Origin: Candidatus Frankia alpina
GTDB lineage: Bacteria > Actinomycetota > Actinomycetes > Frankiales > Frankiaceae
Reading direction: 5' to 3'
DNA length: 48,190 bases
Assembly: GCF_902806485.1 (NCBI RefSeq)
Contig: NZ_CADCWT010000010.1
Location: 1 to 48,190, forward strand
Position 1 is the stretch's first letter. Each line of letters opens with the position of its first letter. The notes under the pieces are model-generated. The model was not told where the DNA came from, made no database searches, and worked only from the letters and a program-made list of their open reading frames with translations. The translations under genes and the position numbers were made by a program. This document shows positions 8,290 to 17,064 of the stretch, in pieces.

Positions 8290-8681
8290 GCTGATCCGCC
8301 GGGAGCTCCTACCGATCGTCGGTCCGCCGCCGGACCTTCGACCGTTGACTGAGGGCCGGTCGCCGTGAGGCGCCCTCGTTCTCGCCAGCTTGCCTCACAC
8401 CCGCTTCGCGTGCCGGCGCCGCGTCGTCCTTCGACCGGTGGACCGGTCATGCCGTGGAACCCCGTCCACGCGTCCGATGCTCGGACCGGCGGGGGCCGAG
8501 GCACCGCCCGTCGGTACGCCCGGAGACGACGTGCCGCGCCCGGTCGTGGGGCCCGATCCAGCCCACTCGCGTGATCCGTCCGACCGACCACCCGCTGCAC
8601 GCCCACGCTCCTGCCGCGTCTGCGGCACGCCCGGTCACCAGGCCGCGGCGATCCGTTTCCTCCGAAGGAGACCAGGCGCCG
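8290..8681. other. Intergenic region before the hydrolase-like gene
   Basis: Nothing firmly gene-like is seen. Compositional bias gives open frames here, but none has family resemblance. The segment ends with the AAGGAG (8665-8670) that serves the next gene. Confidence 0.5.
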
Positions 8682-9383
8682 ATGATGTCGCCGTTCCAGC
8701 CCCAGCCCCAGTCCCTCGTCGATTGGCAGGCGGGCACGTATCCCGCCGTCGCGGCGCCGCGCTCCCCGAGCCCGCGCGGCCCGGTTACCGCCACAACCCC
8801 CGCCCCACGAGGCCCCGTCGCGACGTCCGTGCGGCCGGCCGCCCGCGCCACCGTCGCCCGCCGCGACATCCGGGCCACGATCGCAGCCCTGCCCGGCCGG
8901 GGTGAGGACCCGGCGGTCTTCGACGCGCTCGCCGACCGGCTGGCGCTCGACGGCTACCTGCTCACCGTCGTCCCCGACGGCGGTAACCGGGTGTCGGCCC
9001 TCGTCGAGTGCCGGGTCCCGGGCGCGCCGTTCGTGCTGCTCGGCTCCGACACCGGCGCACTGGCGGCATTGGCGATGGTCGGCTCGCCCGCGGTGCGCCC
9101 CGACGGCCTGCTCCTGCTCAGCCTGCCTCTGCTGCACCTGCCCGTGGCCGGCCTGCCCGTCGAGGAGCCTTCCCCGCGCGCCCTGCCCGACCTGCCGATC
9201 CTGCTGCTGCACGGCGCCGATGACGAGGTCAGCCCGCTGCCTCTGGTGCGCATGACGACCCGGACCGCGCCGCGCGCCGAACTCGACGTGGTTCTCGGGG
9301 GCCACGACGTGCTCACCGGACCGGGCCGGCGTTGCGTCGCGGCGCGCACGGTGCTGTTCCTGGAGTCCCTACTGGACGCCTGA
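8682..9383 (+). CDS. Alpha/beta-hydrolase-like protein
   Basis: The protein has 233 residues. The first 60 are Pro/Ala/Arg-rich and probably disordered. The C-terminal part has the late strands of an alpha/beta-hydrolase fold: PILLLHGADDEVSPLPLVR, with the acidic residue of the triad, then VVLGGHDVL with the usual His. The expected nucleophile elbow reads LGSDTGA, with Asp rather than Ser in the central place, if the alignment is right. Asp occurs there in haloalkane dehalogenases and epoxide hydrolases. The fold seems shortened compared with the usual 260-300 residues, so it may be non-catalytic. AAGGAG lies eleven bases before the first ATG; a second ATG follows directly. No operon partner is evident. 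Confidence 0.55.
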   Translation: MMSPFQPQPQSLVDWQAGTYPAVAAPRSPSPRGPVTATTPAPRGPVATSVRPAARATVARRDIRATIAALPGRGEDPAVFDALADRLALDGYLLTVVPDGGNRVSALVECRVPGAPFVLLGSDTGALAALAMVGSPAVRPDGLLLLSLPLLHLPVAGLPVEEPSPRALPDLPILLLHGADDEVSPLPLVRMTTRTAPRAELDVVLGGHDVLTGPGRRCVAARTVLFLESLLDA

Positions 9384-9384
9384 G

Positions 9385-9420
9385 CCCGCCCGGTCCCCGC
9401 CCGGTCCCCGCCCGGTCCCC
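9385..9420 (+). repeat. Short GC tandem repeat between convergent genes
   Basis: An 11-bp unit, CCCCGCCCGGT, is repeated about three times directly after the stop codon of the hydrolase-like gene. Confidence 0.7.
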
Positions 9421-9473
9421 GTCCCGGCGTCCGGATCGCTCCGGAGGCCGCATCGCCGCGGGTAGGCAGGCCG

Positions 9474-10133
9474 TCAGGCCAGCAGGTACCTGCGGCGCAC
9501 CGCCTCGTCGATCATGATGCGGACGTACTTCCACAGTGCCGGCGAGCCGTCCTCGATGGTCTTCTGGTGGGCCAGCACGTCCGCCCGGGTCACCCCGTGC
9601 GGACGCCAGGTGCTCCCACCGGTGTAGGAGTTCAGCAGCAGCGGCTGGACCCGGTCGAGCGCGCGGGCGAACCGGGCGTCGGGGGTGCGCCGGGCCTCGA
9701 ACTCGTCCCACAGCGCCCGCAGCTCGTCCGCCTGGTCGCCGGGAAGCTGCGGGAACAGCCGGTCGGCGGCGGCATGTTCACGTTCGGCCTGACCGGCGGC
9801 GGCCTGGGTGTCGTACAGGAAGGTGTCGCCCGCGTAGACCTCCACCAAATCGTGGATCAGCAGCATCCGGATGACACGCCCCTGGTTGACCTCCACCGCC
9901 GCGTACTCGCCGAGCACGACGGCGAGCATCGCCAGGTGCCAGGAATGCTCCGCGTCGTTCTCCCGCCGGGACAGGTCGATCAGGTGGCTCTGCCGCAGCA
10001 CCGACTTGAGCTGGTCGATCTCCAGCAGGAACGCGATCTGCCGGGCGAGGCGCGGATCGGTGATTCCCGCGGGCGGCTCGACCGGCCGCGCCGCCGGGTC
10101 CACCGGCCCCTCGGTGACGGGGATCGTCGACAC
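9474..10133 (-). CDS. HD-domain phosphohydrolase (YfbR/HDDC2-like)
   Basis: The metal-binding HD superfamily motifs are intact: AEHSWHLAMLAVVL and then IHDLVEVYAGDTF, with a third acidic position further on. This pattern fits the YfbR/HDDC2 group, 5'-nucleotidases that act on deoxynucleoside monophosphates; the substrate of this member is unproven. I chose the GTG at 10133, giving 219 residues, because GAGGAG lies five bases upstream. A longer frame from GTG 10193 lacks a ribosome-binding site. The gene is transcribed divergently from glnX, with about 180 bp between them. Confidence 0.8.
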   Translation of the reverse strand: MSTIPVTEGPVDPAARPVEPPAGITDPRLARQIAFLLEIDQLKSVLRQSHLIDLSRRENDAEHSWHLAMLAVVLGEYAAVEVNQGRVIRMLLIHDLVEVYAGDTFLYDTQAAAGQAEREHAAADRLFPQLPGDQADELRALWDEFEARRTPDARFARALDRVQPLLLNSYTGGSTWRPHGVTRADVLAHQKTIEDGSPALWKYVRIMIDEAVRRRYLLA

Positions 10134-10310
10134 GTCGCTCCTCGCTGCTTGCCGCTTGCCCGCGTTGCGACTACCGAGGATACGGCTGCTCACGCGGGTT
10201 TTGCGCTGGCCGGTCGATCGGCGCGGTTGTCAACTACTCCGCATTTCCGGCCCGACTCAGACAGGGGGCTCACTTGAAGTAACCAGATCTGCGGGATACG
10301 CGTACGCTCA

Positions 10311-12119
10311 GTGACTGTGACGGTTGTAGCGCCGCCGCCTGCTCCCAGCGGGGGGCCGGATGCACGGCGCCGCGGGGGCGTCCGGCGACGGCGCGAGGGT
10401 GGCGAACCCGGGGCGCCGGTCCCGCCCCGCACTGGCTGGGTCGTCCGGGCCGCGCGGCTGGCGCGGACCGTCGCCGCGCGCTGCGATGCCGGCGTCCGGC
10501 TGCTCGGGCTGCTCGGCGTGCTCGTCGTCGTGCTGGCGCTGTTCGGGCTGATCCTGCGCGGCGTCGTCGCCCACCGGCTCGACGCCACCGACGATCTGGT
10601 CGCCTGGCAGGGGCGGGCGTTGGCTACGGCCCAGGAACTGCGTGCCGCGCTGTCCCAGGCGGACGCCGCCGCCGCCGCCGAGGTGTTCGCCCCCATCGAA
10701 CTGCTGGTCGACAAGGGCGAGCCGGTGGCCGAGCTGCGGGCCCGCTACGACGGGATCAAGGCCGGCAAACCGTTCGAGACGAGCGTGGCCGAGGCGGCTC
10801 GCGACGTCCTCGACCTGCGCCGCCTCGGCCCGAGGCTGTGCGCCACGGATCCGGACCCCCGACTCGGGCTCCCCGTCCCGGACCCGGCGGCCGTGGCGGG
10901 AGACAGCGGCGACAACGACGGCGACGGCGAGGGGTCCGACTTCGCGGTCGCCGGAGACGGACCGGTCGACGGGGCGGACCAGGCCGGTGGGATGGAACCG
11001 CCCTGGTCCGAAACCGGGGATGTGCGTGCGCCCGGGGCTGCGGGCGGGCCCGGGGGCGCGGGGGCGCCGGGGGGCGTCCCGTCCGCGGCGTGTCCGCTGG
11101 ACCTGCTGGCCGAGGGCATACCCGTCTACAACGGGATGGTGGAACGGGCCCGGGCGAACAACCGCGCCGGCCTGTCCGTGGGTGAGGCCAATCTGCGGGC
11201 GGCCTCGACGATGATGCGCACCCAGATCCTCCCCTCGACCGAGGTCCTCGTCGCCCGCTACGCGGCCGCCGTCGACCTCGCCTACCAGCAGGCCACCGGG
11301 TCGCAGGGGGAATGGGCCATCGTGATCACCGGCGGCTTCGCGCTCGGCTCGCTGATCGGCGTGCAGCTGCTGCTGGTGCGCCGGACGAACCGCCTGATAA
11401 ACCCCGGCCTGGTGGTCGCGACCGGCGCGGTGTTGGCGGCCATGATCTGGACGGCGGTGGCGTTCGGCACCCAGCAGACCCGCCTGGACACCGCCCGCGA
11501 CGCCGGCTACCGGCAGATGACGCTGCTCGCGCGGTCGAAGACGCTGGCCCTGGAGGCCCGGGTCGATGAGAACCTGTCGCTGACCGCGTTGGGCAACGGC
11601 GTCCGTTTCGACGAGCACTTCGCCTGGGTGACCAGGGGGCTGGGCTTCGACTCGGCCGGCGACCGGCTGCCGCCCGAACCGGTCACCCGTCGCGGGTCCC
11701 TCGTCGTGGCGCTCGACAGCCATCAGGGTGCCGACCTTCCGCCCGGGCTCGAGACGGACCTGCGTTCCTGGCTGCGGGTGCGCGACTCGGTGGTGCGGCT
11801 GCTTGCCTCCTCGCCCGACTCGGTCGTGGCCGCCGCCCACGGCCCCGGGGACGCCGGCTCCACCGGTGGGGACCTACGTTCGTCGGACACGTTCGGCGAG
11901 GCCGTCACCCGGACCCTCGGACCGGGTACGGCCGCGTTCACCCGTTTCCTCGGCAAGCTGGACGTGGCCGTCGACGCCGCCCGTGGCCGGTTCGAGGGCG
12001 ATGTGCGCCGGGCGGCCGACGCCCTGAGGGGCCTGGCGCTGGCCGGCCCGGCTCTCGTGCTTGCCGCCATGGTCGCCGCGGCGGCCGGGATGTGGCCGCG
12101 GCTGCGGGAGTTCCTGTGA
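10311..12119 (+). CDS. glnX: GlnX-like membrane sensor protein
   Basis: This 602-residue protein has an Arg-rich cytoplasmic N-terminus and four membrane segments: about residues 62-86 (LLGLLGVLVVVLALFGLIL), 333-355, 361-386 and 573-596. Two large extracytoplasmic regions lie between them; the first contains an acidic Gly/Asp-rich linker near residues 195-250. In mycobacteria GlnX lies in one operon with the amino-acid-binding lipoprotein GlnH and the kinase PknG, and is proposed to pass the external amino-acid signal across the membrane to PknG. The next gene overlaps it by four bases and is GlnH-like, which supports the call. The start is the first of two GTG codons; no ribosome-binding site is evident and a leaderless transcript is possible. 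The name rests on context and topology more than on sequence motifs. Confidence 0.72.
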   Translation: MTVTVVAPPPAPSGGPDARRRGGVRRRREGGEPGAPVPPRTGWVVRAARLARTVAARCDAGVRLLGLLGVLVVVLALFGLILRGVVAHRLDATDDLVAWQGRALATAQELRAALSQADAAAAAEVFAPIELLVDKGEPVAELRARYDGIKAGKPFETSVAEAARDVLDLRRLGPRLCATDPDPRLGLPVPDPAAVAGDSGDNDGDGEGSDFAVAGDGPVDGADQAGGMEPPWSETGDVRAPGAAGGPGGAGAPGGVPSAACPLDLLAEGIPVYNGMVERARANNRAGLSVGEANLRAASTMMRTQILPSTEVLVARYAAAVDLAYQQATGSQGEWAIVITGGFALGSLIGVQLLLVRRTNRLINPGLVVATGAVLAAMIWTAVAFGTQQTRLDTARDAGYRQMTLLARSKTLALEARVDENLSLTALGNGVRFDEHFAWVTRGLGFDSAGDRLPPEPVTRRGSLVVALDSHQGADLPPGLETDLRSWLRVRDSVVRLLASSPDSVVAAAHGPGDAGSTGGDLRSSDTFGEAVTRTLGPGTAAFTRFLGKLDVAVDAARGRFEGDVRRAADALRGLALAGPALVLAAMVAAAAGMWPRLREFL

Positions 12120-13273
12120 CGAGCCGCGACGCCCTCGCCCGCCGTCCCCGCCGTCCCCGCCGTTCCCATCGTTCCCATCGTTCCGGCCATTCCCGCCGTT
12201 CCGGCCGGCTGGTCGCCGTGGGGCTCGCCTGCTGCCTGGCCCTGCTGGGCGGTGCGGGTTGCAGTACGGCGCGCAGCCCACTGCCGATCGAGGCCGGACC
12301 GCTGCCGCCTTCCCCGGCGCCCCCGGCCGAACCGACGCCGGCGCCGGCCGGGGCGGTCAACCCGGATGGCACCTGCCGCCAGGACGGCCGGCTGGTGCGC
12401 TCGACGCAGCCGCCGCTGAACCCGATGCCGGCACCGGGTCACATGCCGGTCGGCAGCCGGATGCGCCTGATCGCTGAGGACCGGGGCTACCTGCGGGTCG
12501 GCATCGTCACCGACGCCCCGCCCGCGGGGCTGATGAACTGGCGCACCCTGCGGCTGGAGGGGTTCGACGTCGGCATCGCCCGCGCCGTCGCCGCGGCGAT
12601 CTTCGGACCGGACGGCGTCGACGACCACATCCAGTTCCGGGCGGTTACCACGTCGGAACGGGAGGACCTGCTGCGCTCCAACATGGTCGACATGCTCGTC
12701 GCCACGATGACCATCACCTGCGAACGCAAGCGGCAGGTGCGGTTCTCCAGCGTCTACTACGAATCGACCCTGCGGCTGCTGGTCCGCCAGGATGCCGGCT
12801 TCACCGACATCGCGGACCTCGCCGGCCGGCCGGTGTGCACCTCGGCGGGCAGCACGGCCAGCGAGAAGCTCGCCCGGTTGCCGGTGCCCGCCCCGCGACC
12901 GGTCACCCGTTCCCGCATCGCCGACTGCCTGGTCGCCCTTCAACACGGCGATGTCGATGCGATCGTCGGCGACGACGTCCTGCTCGCCGGGCTCGCCGCT
13001 CAGGATCCCTACACGACGGTGCTCGGCCCGCAGGCGTTCGGGGCGGCGTTCGCGGCCGGCGGGCGACTCGATGAACCCTACGGCATCGCGATGCCGATCA
13101 CCGGGGATACCGCGGGCGACGACGGGTTCGTGGCGTTCGTCAACGGAGTGCTGCGCCAGATCATGCTCGACGGCACCTGGTCGCGGCTGTACGACGAGTG
13201 GCTGCGGCCCGGCCTGCGCGTCCCCGGCCGCCCACCGCTGGCTGACGCTGGCACCGAGCCCGGCGGCTCTTAG
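12116..13273 (+). CDS. glnH: GlnH-like amino-acid-binding lipoprotein
   Basis: A GTG start overlaps the glnX stop (GTGA) and has GGGAG just upstream, so the two are translationally coupled. The 385-residue protein starts with an unusual Arg/Ser/His-rich n-region of about 30 residues. A hydrophobic core and a lipobox LGGAGC with Cys49 as lipid anchor follow. From residue 120 it is a type-2 periplasmic binding protein of the polar amino-acid family: YLRVGIVTDAPPAGLMNWRT, GFDVGIARAVAAAIFG, the TMTITCERKRQVRFSSVYY hinge region, and the usual C-terminal LYDEWL helix. In Mycobacterium tuberculosis GlnH binds Asp/Glu/Asn and reports through GlnX to PknG. No ABC permease or ATPase is linked, consistent with a sensory rather than transport role. 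Confidence 0.85.
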   Translation: MTSRDALARRPRRPRRSHRSHRSGHSRRSGRLVAVGLACCLALLGGAGCSTARSPLPIEAGPLPPSPAPPAEPTPAPAGAVNPDGTCRQDGRLVRSTQPPLNPMPAPGHMPVGSRMRLIAEDRGYLRVGIVTDAPPAGLMNWRTLRLEGFDVGIARAVAAAIFGPDGVDDHIQFRAVTTSEREDLLRSNMVDMLVATMTITCERKRQVRFSSVYYESTLRLLVRQDAGFTDIADLAGRPVCTSAGSTASEKLARLPVPAPRPVTRSRIADCLVALQHGDVDAIVGDDVLLAGLAAQDPYTTVLGPQAFGAAFAAGGRLDEPYGIAMPITGDTAGDDGFVAFVNGVLRQIMLDGTWSRLYDEWLRPGLRVPGRPPLADAGTEPGGS

Positions 13274-13389
13274 AGCGACCGGCGATGGAAGGTGGCGGCG
13301 GGGTAGAGGTAGAGGTCGTTGATGTGGGCGTTGGCCCGGGCGGCCGGTCAGATCGTTACCCGGCGCAGCGTGGTGAAGCTGCCGGCCAT
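13270..13389 (-). pseudogene. Relic of a transporter gene next to the GntR relic
   Basis: An ATG at 13389, after AGGGAGG, opens a 13-codon frame MAGSFTTLRRVTI that stops at 13348. The same frame continues beyond the stop as RANAHINDLYLYPAATFHR and ends at 13270. This looks like the first codons of one gene joined to the last codons of the same or the next gene after a large deletion. Small GntR regulators of this type are often followed by ABC transporter genes; that identity is inference. Confidence 0.45.
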
Positions 13390-13661
13390 ACCGTGATGCC
13401 TCCCTTGGTCGGATTGGGCCGCGTGCCGTCGAGGGCGGCGGCGGGCCGGACCTCGCTCGCCTGGCGGACCAGCGTGAGCAGCGCCTCGGCGTCGATACCG
13501 AGCCCCTTGGCCGCGGTGGCCGGGTTGATCCGGTAGAAGGCCGCGAGCTCGTTGCTCGACGGCACCCGTCCGCCCTCGGCGAGCGCGCTGTCCGCGATCT
13601 CGTCGGCCAGCCGCTCGGCGATCTGGGCGAAGATCGGGCTGCTGTCATCGAGCACGTCCAT
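13356..13661 (-). pseudogene. GntR-family (YtrA-type) regulator with in-frame internal deletion
   Basis: The N-terminal winged-helix DNA-binding part is typical: SPIFAQIAERLADEIADSAL, then GRVPSSNELAAFYRINPATA with the recognition helix. The next residues should be the wing with a conserved GIGMFV block. Instead the protein jumps to LGIDAEALLTLVRQASE, which matches the distal end of YtrA-type regulators. About 40-50 codons seem to be missing in frame, removing the wing and the short effector helix. The start is set at ATG 13661, after GAAAGGGG; a GTG-type extension to 13685 is less likely. The 101-residue product may still fold in part, but DNA binding is doubtful. Confidence 0.65.
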
Positions 13662-13720
13662 GCCCCTTTCCCCGGCCGGACTCACCTGTCCCGTTCGTTC
13701 GTTGGTCCATTACTCGACTA

Positions 13721-13984
13721 CTGATCTTTAATGCGTGGTGCCGGTTGGTGGATCATGATGATGGCTCCACGGTCGGTCCGGTGATGGCGAAGTACCTCTC
13801 GGGCAGGTCAGAACGGTGCCGGACCGGCCCGCGGACGGTTCCCGGCCGGCGCACAACCCCGCCTCCGACCCGCCCCCGACCCGCTCCCGCCTCCGACCGG
13901 TGATCAAGGTGTTCCGCGGAACCGGGACCGGGACTGGGACCGGGCAGAATCCACTCCAGTCCGACCCGGTGAATTAAAGATCAG
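13721..13984. mobile_element. MITE-like element, short copy, flanked by TA
   Basis: This 264-bp copy has the same 12-bp inverted ends as the element at 204-835 and TA at 13719-13720 and 13985-13986. Left and right thirds are nearly identical to the long copy. The middle of the long copy, between its two GATCAAGGTGTTCC direct repeats, is absent here, and only one such unit remains. The palindrome GTTCCGCGGAAC is at 13911-13922. It sits between the GntR relic and the 3' end of pknG. Confidence 0.85.
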
Positions 13985-14137
13985 TAATGCACCCAGGAAC
14001 CGACGAGCGTTAAGACTCAGCCCGTTGACACCGAGGACACTGGTGTCTCCGCCGGGTCAGACAGCGGGCCGCTCGAACGGCCGCGGCGGGGGTGACGGCC
14101 CGGGCTGCGCGTCGCCGGCCGGCTTCGGCGGCAAGCC

Positions 14138-16471
14138 TCAGAGCAGCGTGCGGGGGCGGGCGCGGTTCGCCCGGTCCACCAGCCGGACCCGGCTGGCCCG
14201 ATCGGGGGTCAGCCTGGCCATCTCCCGGTAGGTCTCGGCCAGCCCGAAGCGCAGCTCCCGTTCGACCATGGCCCGACCGAGCAGGGTCGGTGGGCGCGGC
14301 CCGTCGGGCGGTGGGTGGCCCGCGGGGACCAGGGCCAGGGCAGCGGTGAGGATGTCGCGGCGCAGCTCGGCGCGGCGTTGTTCACCGAGGTCGAGCAGGG
14401 GATCGGCCAGCAGCGCCGCGGCTCGTAGCAACGCCGCCGACCCGGCCGCCGGGGAGTCCGTCCCGGGGACGCGGGCGACCAGCACGCCGATCATCCGTGC
14501 GCGCGACGCCGTGTAGGAGGAGGAGGAGCGGGGCACCCGCTGGTAGGCATCGATCTTGCCGCTCGGGTCGGTGCGGCACCGTGCCAGCCCGAACGCGGCG
14601 CTGGTGACGCCGGGGTCGATGGCGCCGACGACGTCGAACAGCTCGGCCGCGCGCTCCCGCGCCGCGTGGCGCTCCCGTGCGGAGCCCGCCGTGGTTGCGA
14701 CGTCGGCGAGCGCCGTCGCGAGGGCGAGGCGGGGGGCGAGTTCCCCGGGAACCTGCGAATACACCCGGTCGAAGGCCGCCGCGGCCAGCCCCGGCCGCCG
14801 CGCCACCAGGGCGGCGAGTCCCCGGTACCAGTCGATGCGCCACTCCCGGGGGGTAGCCGCGGCCGCGGTGTCCAGGGTGCGGGCTGCCTCCCCGAGCTGC
14901 CCGGCGCGGATCCTCGCCCGGGCCAGCGCCAGGTGCACCTCCGTGGTGACCGGGACGATCGCGGACAGGCGGGCGGCGAGCGCCGCGGGGTCCTCGTCGG
15001 GCCCGGCGGTCAGCGCCGGCGCGCGCGGGTCGTCCTGGTCGACCCTCAGCTCCGGCAGCACCTCCCAGGCGGCGGGGGGTCCGGCCGGGCCGGCCTCCCC
15101 GGTGGGATGCCCGGCGGCGTCGAACCAGCGGCTCGCCAGTGGCGGAACCGGCCCCTCCGTGCGGGCCACGATCTCGTAGAGCACGCCGACCAGCTCGTCG
15201 GCCAGTTCGGTGACGCTCTGGAAGCGCCGCTGCGGATCGGTCGCGGTGGCCCGCCGCAGCAGCCGGTCCAGCGATTCGAACTCCCGCAGCGGTAGATGCG
15301 CGCGTCGCGGTGGCAGCACATGCCGGTAGGCGTCGACGAACCCGGGGAAGCGGCCCAGGACGAGCCGGGCCAGGGTGCGGGCGACGGCGAAGGTGTCCGT
15401 CGTCACCGACGGCGCGGCGCGCTCGACGCCGCCGGGGCGTTCCCCGTCGTCGTCGAGCTCGGGCGCGCGGTAGCCCGGGGTGGACAGGTAGCCGGAGACC
15501 AGGTCGTCGAGGCGGCGGGCCCCGCCGAGGTCGATGAGCTTCACCCCGGACGCGGTGACCATCACGTTGTCCGGTTTGAAGTCGCAGTAGACCAGGCCCA
15601 TCCGGTGCAGGTGGCCCAACGCGGGCAGCACCCGCAGCAGGTAGCGCAGCACATCCGCGGGGGGTGGTGGGGCGGGGCGCCCGTCCGGACCGGGCGGCCC
15701 GGTGTCGGCCAGCGCGGTCAGGGAGATCCCGGGCACGTACTCCATCACGATGTAGTCCTCGCCCGCGTGGATGACGTAGTCGAGGATCTTCACGATCGCC
15801 GGGTGGGACACCGTGGTGAGGATGCGCCGCTCGCCCTCCGCGATCCGCCGGGCCTCCGGGTTGGCCGCGTCGAGCAGGCCCTTGAGCACTACCCAGGCCT
15901 GCATGTCGTCGTCGCCGAGGTTGTCGTCGGTGGCCGCGTACACCCAGCCGAGGCCGCCGTGGGCGATCACGCCGTGCACGGTGTACCGGCCGACCCGCTC
16001 GCCGGGGCGCAGCTTGACGGTGAACGAATAGCGGTGCCCGCACCCCCCGCAGGTGCCGTCGAGCGCGACCGTTCCCGACTGGCCCGGTCGGGCCACCGGC
16101 GCGCCGCACCCGGCGCACTCCCGCAACCCCACGGGCACACTCGGCGCATCCAGCAGCGGAGGGGTGGCGCCGGATGGTGGCCCGATCCGGCGGGGCAGGC
16201 GCAGCGGGTCGCGAGGGACGCCGGGCGCGGGGCCCCGGCGGGGGGAGATCGTCCGTGGGACCGGCACCGCGCCGACGCCCACCACACCCGCGCGGCTGTC
16301 GCCATCGTCGTCGCCGGGCCGGGGTGAACCGGTGAAGCGGGCACGGGTGGGTTCGGTGGGCTCGAGCCACCGGTCGGTCCTGGCCGCGCCGCCGGCACGG
16401 CGCTGCGACGGCGAGTCCGCTCGATCCTCGCGGTGCTCTGCGTCGGGCAGCGTCGCGCCGTCCTCCGTCAT
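14138..16471 (-). CDS. pknG: Serine/threonine protein kinase PknG
   Basis: The 777-residue protein has the full PknG layout. The first 115 residues are disordered. A rubredoxin-like metal site follows (Cys119-x2-Cys122 and Cys141-x2-Cys144). The kinase domain spans about 163-430: the nucleotide loop is HGGLGWVYAA, Lys197 is the likely catalytic Lys (VVLKGL), the catalytic loop is YCDFKPDN with Asp297, and Asp314-Leu-Gly replaces DFG. A TPR-rich region fills the C-terminal 300 residues. In mycobacteria PknG phosphorylates GarA and so controls glutamate and 2-oxoglutarate metabolism. The ATG has GGAGAGG upstream. The mycobacterial order is glnX-glnH-pknG on one strand. Here pknG is convergent to glnX-glnH and separated from them by relics and an inserted element, so it must have its own promoter in 16472-17064. 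Confidence 0.95.
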   Translation of the reverse strand: MTEDGATLPDAEHREDRADSPSQRRAGGAARTDRWLEPTEPTRARFTGSPRPGDDDGDSRAGVVGVGAVPVPRTISPRRGPAPGVPRDPLRLPRRIGPPSGATPPLLDAPSVPVGLRECAGCGAPVARPGQSGTVALDGTCGGCGHRYSFTVKLRPGERVGRYTVHGVIAHGGLGWVYAATDDNLGDDDMQAWVVLKGLLDAANPEARRIAEGERRILTTVSHPAIVKILDYVIHAGEDYIVMEYVPGISLTALADTGPPGPDGRPAPPPPADVLRYLLRVLPALGHLHRMGLVYCDFKPDNVMVTASGVKLIDLGGARRLDDLVSGYLSTPGYRAPELDDDGERPGGVERAAPSVTTDTFAVARTLARLVLGRFPGFVDAYRHVLPPRRAHLPLREFESLDRLLRRATATDPQRRFQSVTELADELVGVLYEIVARTEGPVPPLASRWFDAAGHPTGEAGPAGPPAAWEVLPELRVDQDDPRAPALTAGPDEDPAALAARLSAIVPVTTEVHLALARARIRAGQLGEAARTLDTAAAATPREWRIDWYRGLAALVARRPGLAAAAFDRVYSQVPGELAPRLALATALADVATTAGSARERHAARERAAELFDVVGAIDPGVTSAAFGLARCRTDPSGKIDAYQRVPRSSSSYTASRARMIGVLVARVPGTDSPAAGSAALLRAAALLADPLLDLGEQRRAELRRDILTAALALVPAGHPPPDGPRPPTLLGRAMVERELRFGLAETYREMARLTPDRASRVRLVDRANRARPRTLL

Positions 16472-17064
16472 GAATCCTCTCCGCCACTGTCCACGGCCCG
16501 GCTGGTGCGCTGCCGCGCCGTGCCGTCAGCGTGCCACGGTCTCGCACGTTCGTCGTGGCGCGGCGCCCTTTGCTCCCGACACGGACAGTTCCGGGGCGGC
16601 GGTGCACCTGTGACCCAGAAGTCGGTCGTATGCTGATGGCCTTCTGGGCTGTGGCCCGAACGTGGCCCCGCTTGTCGTCCCGTGGTCTCGTCGGCTGGGC
16701 GGAGTCTCGCCGCGTTTCTGTCGGCGGGTGATGACAGCGAGGACGAAAAATAGGGACCGGCCGAAATCGGCCGCCAGCAGCCGTATTTCGGCGGCCGGCG
16801 CACGGCGGACTTCTGGCCGGTTCGAAGGACCCGGACTTCGCCGGTGGCGTGGCCTTTTGGGCGATGGTCCGCGCGGCGGGATCGGCGGCATTCGTGCAGT
16901 GTCGGCGCCGCATCGGCGCCGCGGGGTTGCCGAGCGCGGCTCCGAGCGGCTCCGAGCGCAACCACGGGCCGACCGGGGTTACCCCGGTCGGCCCGTGGTT
17001 GAAACAGATTCGGTGACTGCGGCGACGCCGTTGGTGGGCGGGGAGGCCGGAGCTCAGGCGGAGA
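16472..17064. other. Intergenic region upstream of pknG
   Basis: No convincing gene. Imperfect inverted repeats built on CCGGCCGAAAT and ATTTCGGCGGCCGG lie at about 16757-16799. The promoter of pknG should be here. The right part holds the strong hairpin at 16959-17001. Confidence 0.5.
16959..17001 (-). terminator. Perfect 21-bp hairpin after the GlsB-type gene
   Basis: Bases 16959-16979 and 16981-17001 are perfect reverse complements (CAACCACGGGCCGACCGGGG on the left arm) around a single central T. It lies about 65 bp after the stop of the minus-strand gene at 17065. No T run follows on either strand, so it may terminate by structure alone or protect RNA ends. Confidence 0.55.

Noticed and set aside
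10308..11840. Long minus-strand open frame opposite glnX
   Set aside because: Shadow frame with His/Gln/Arg-rich composition; the plus strand has membrane helices and an operon partner.
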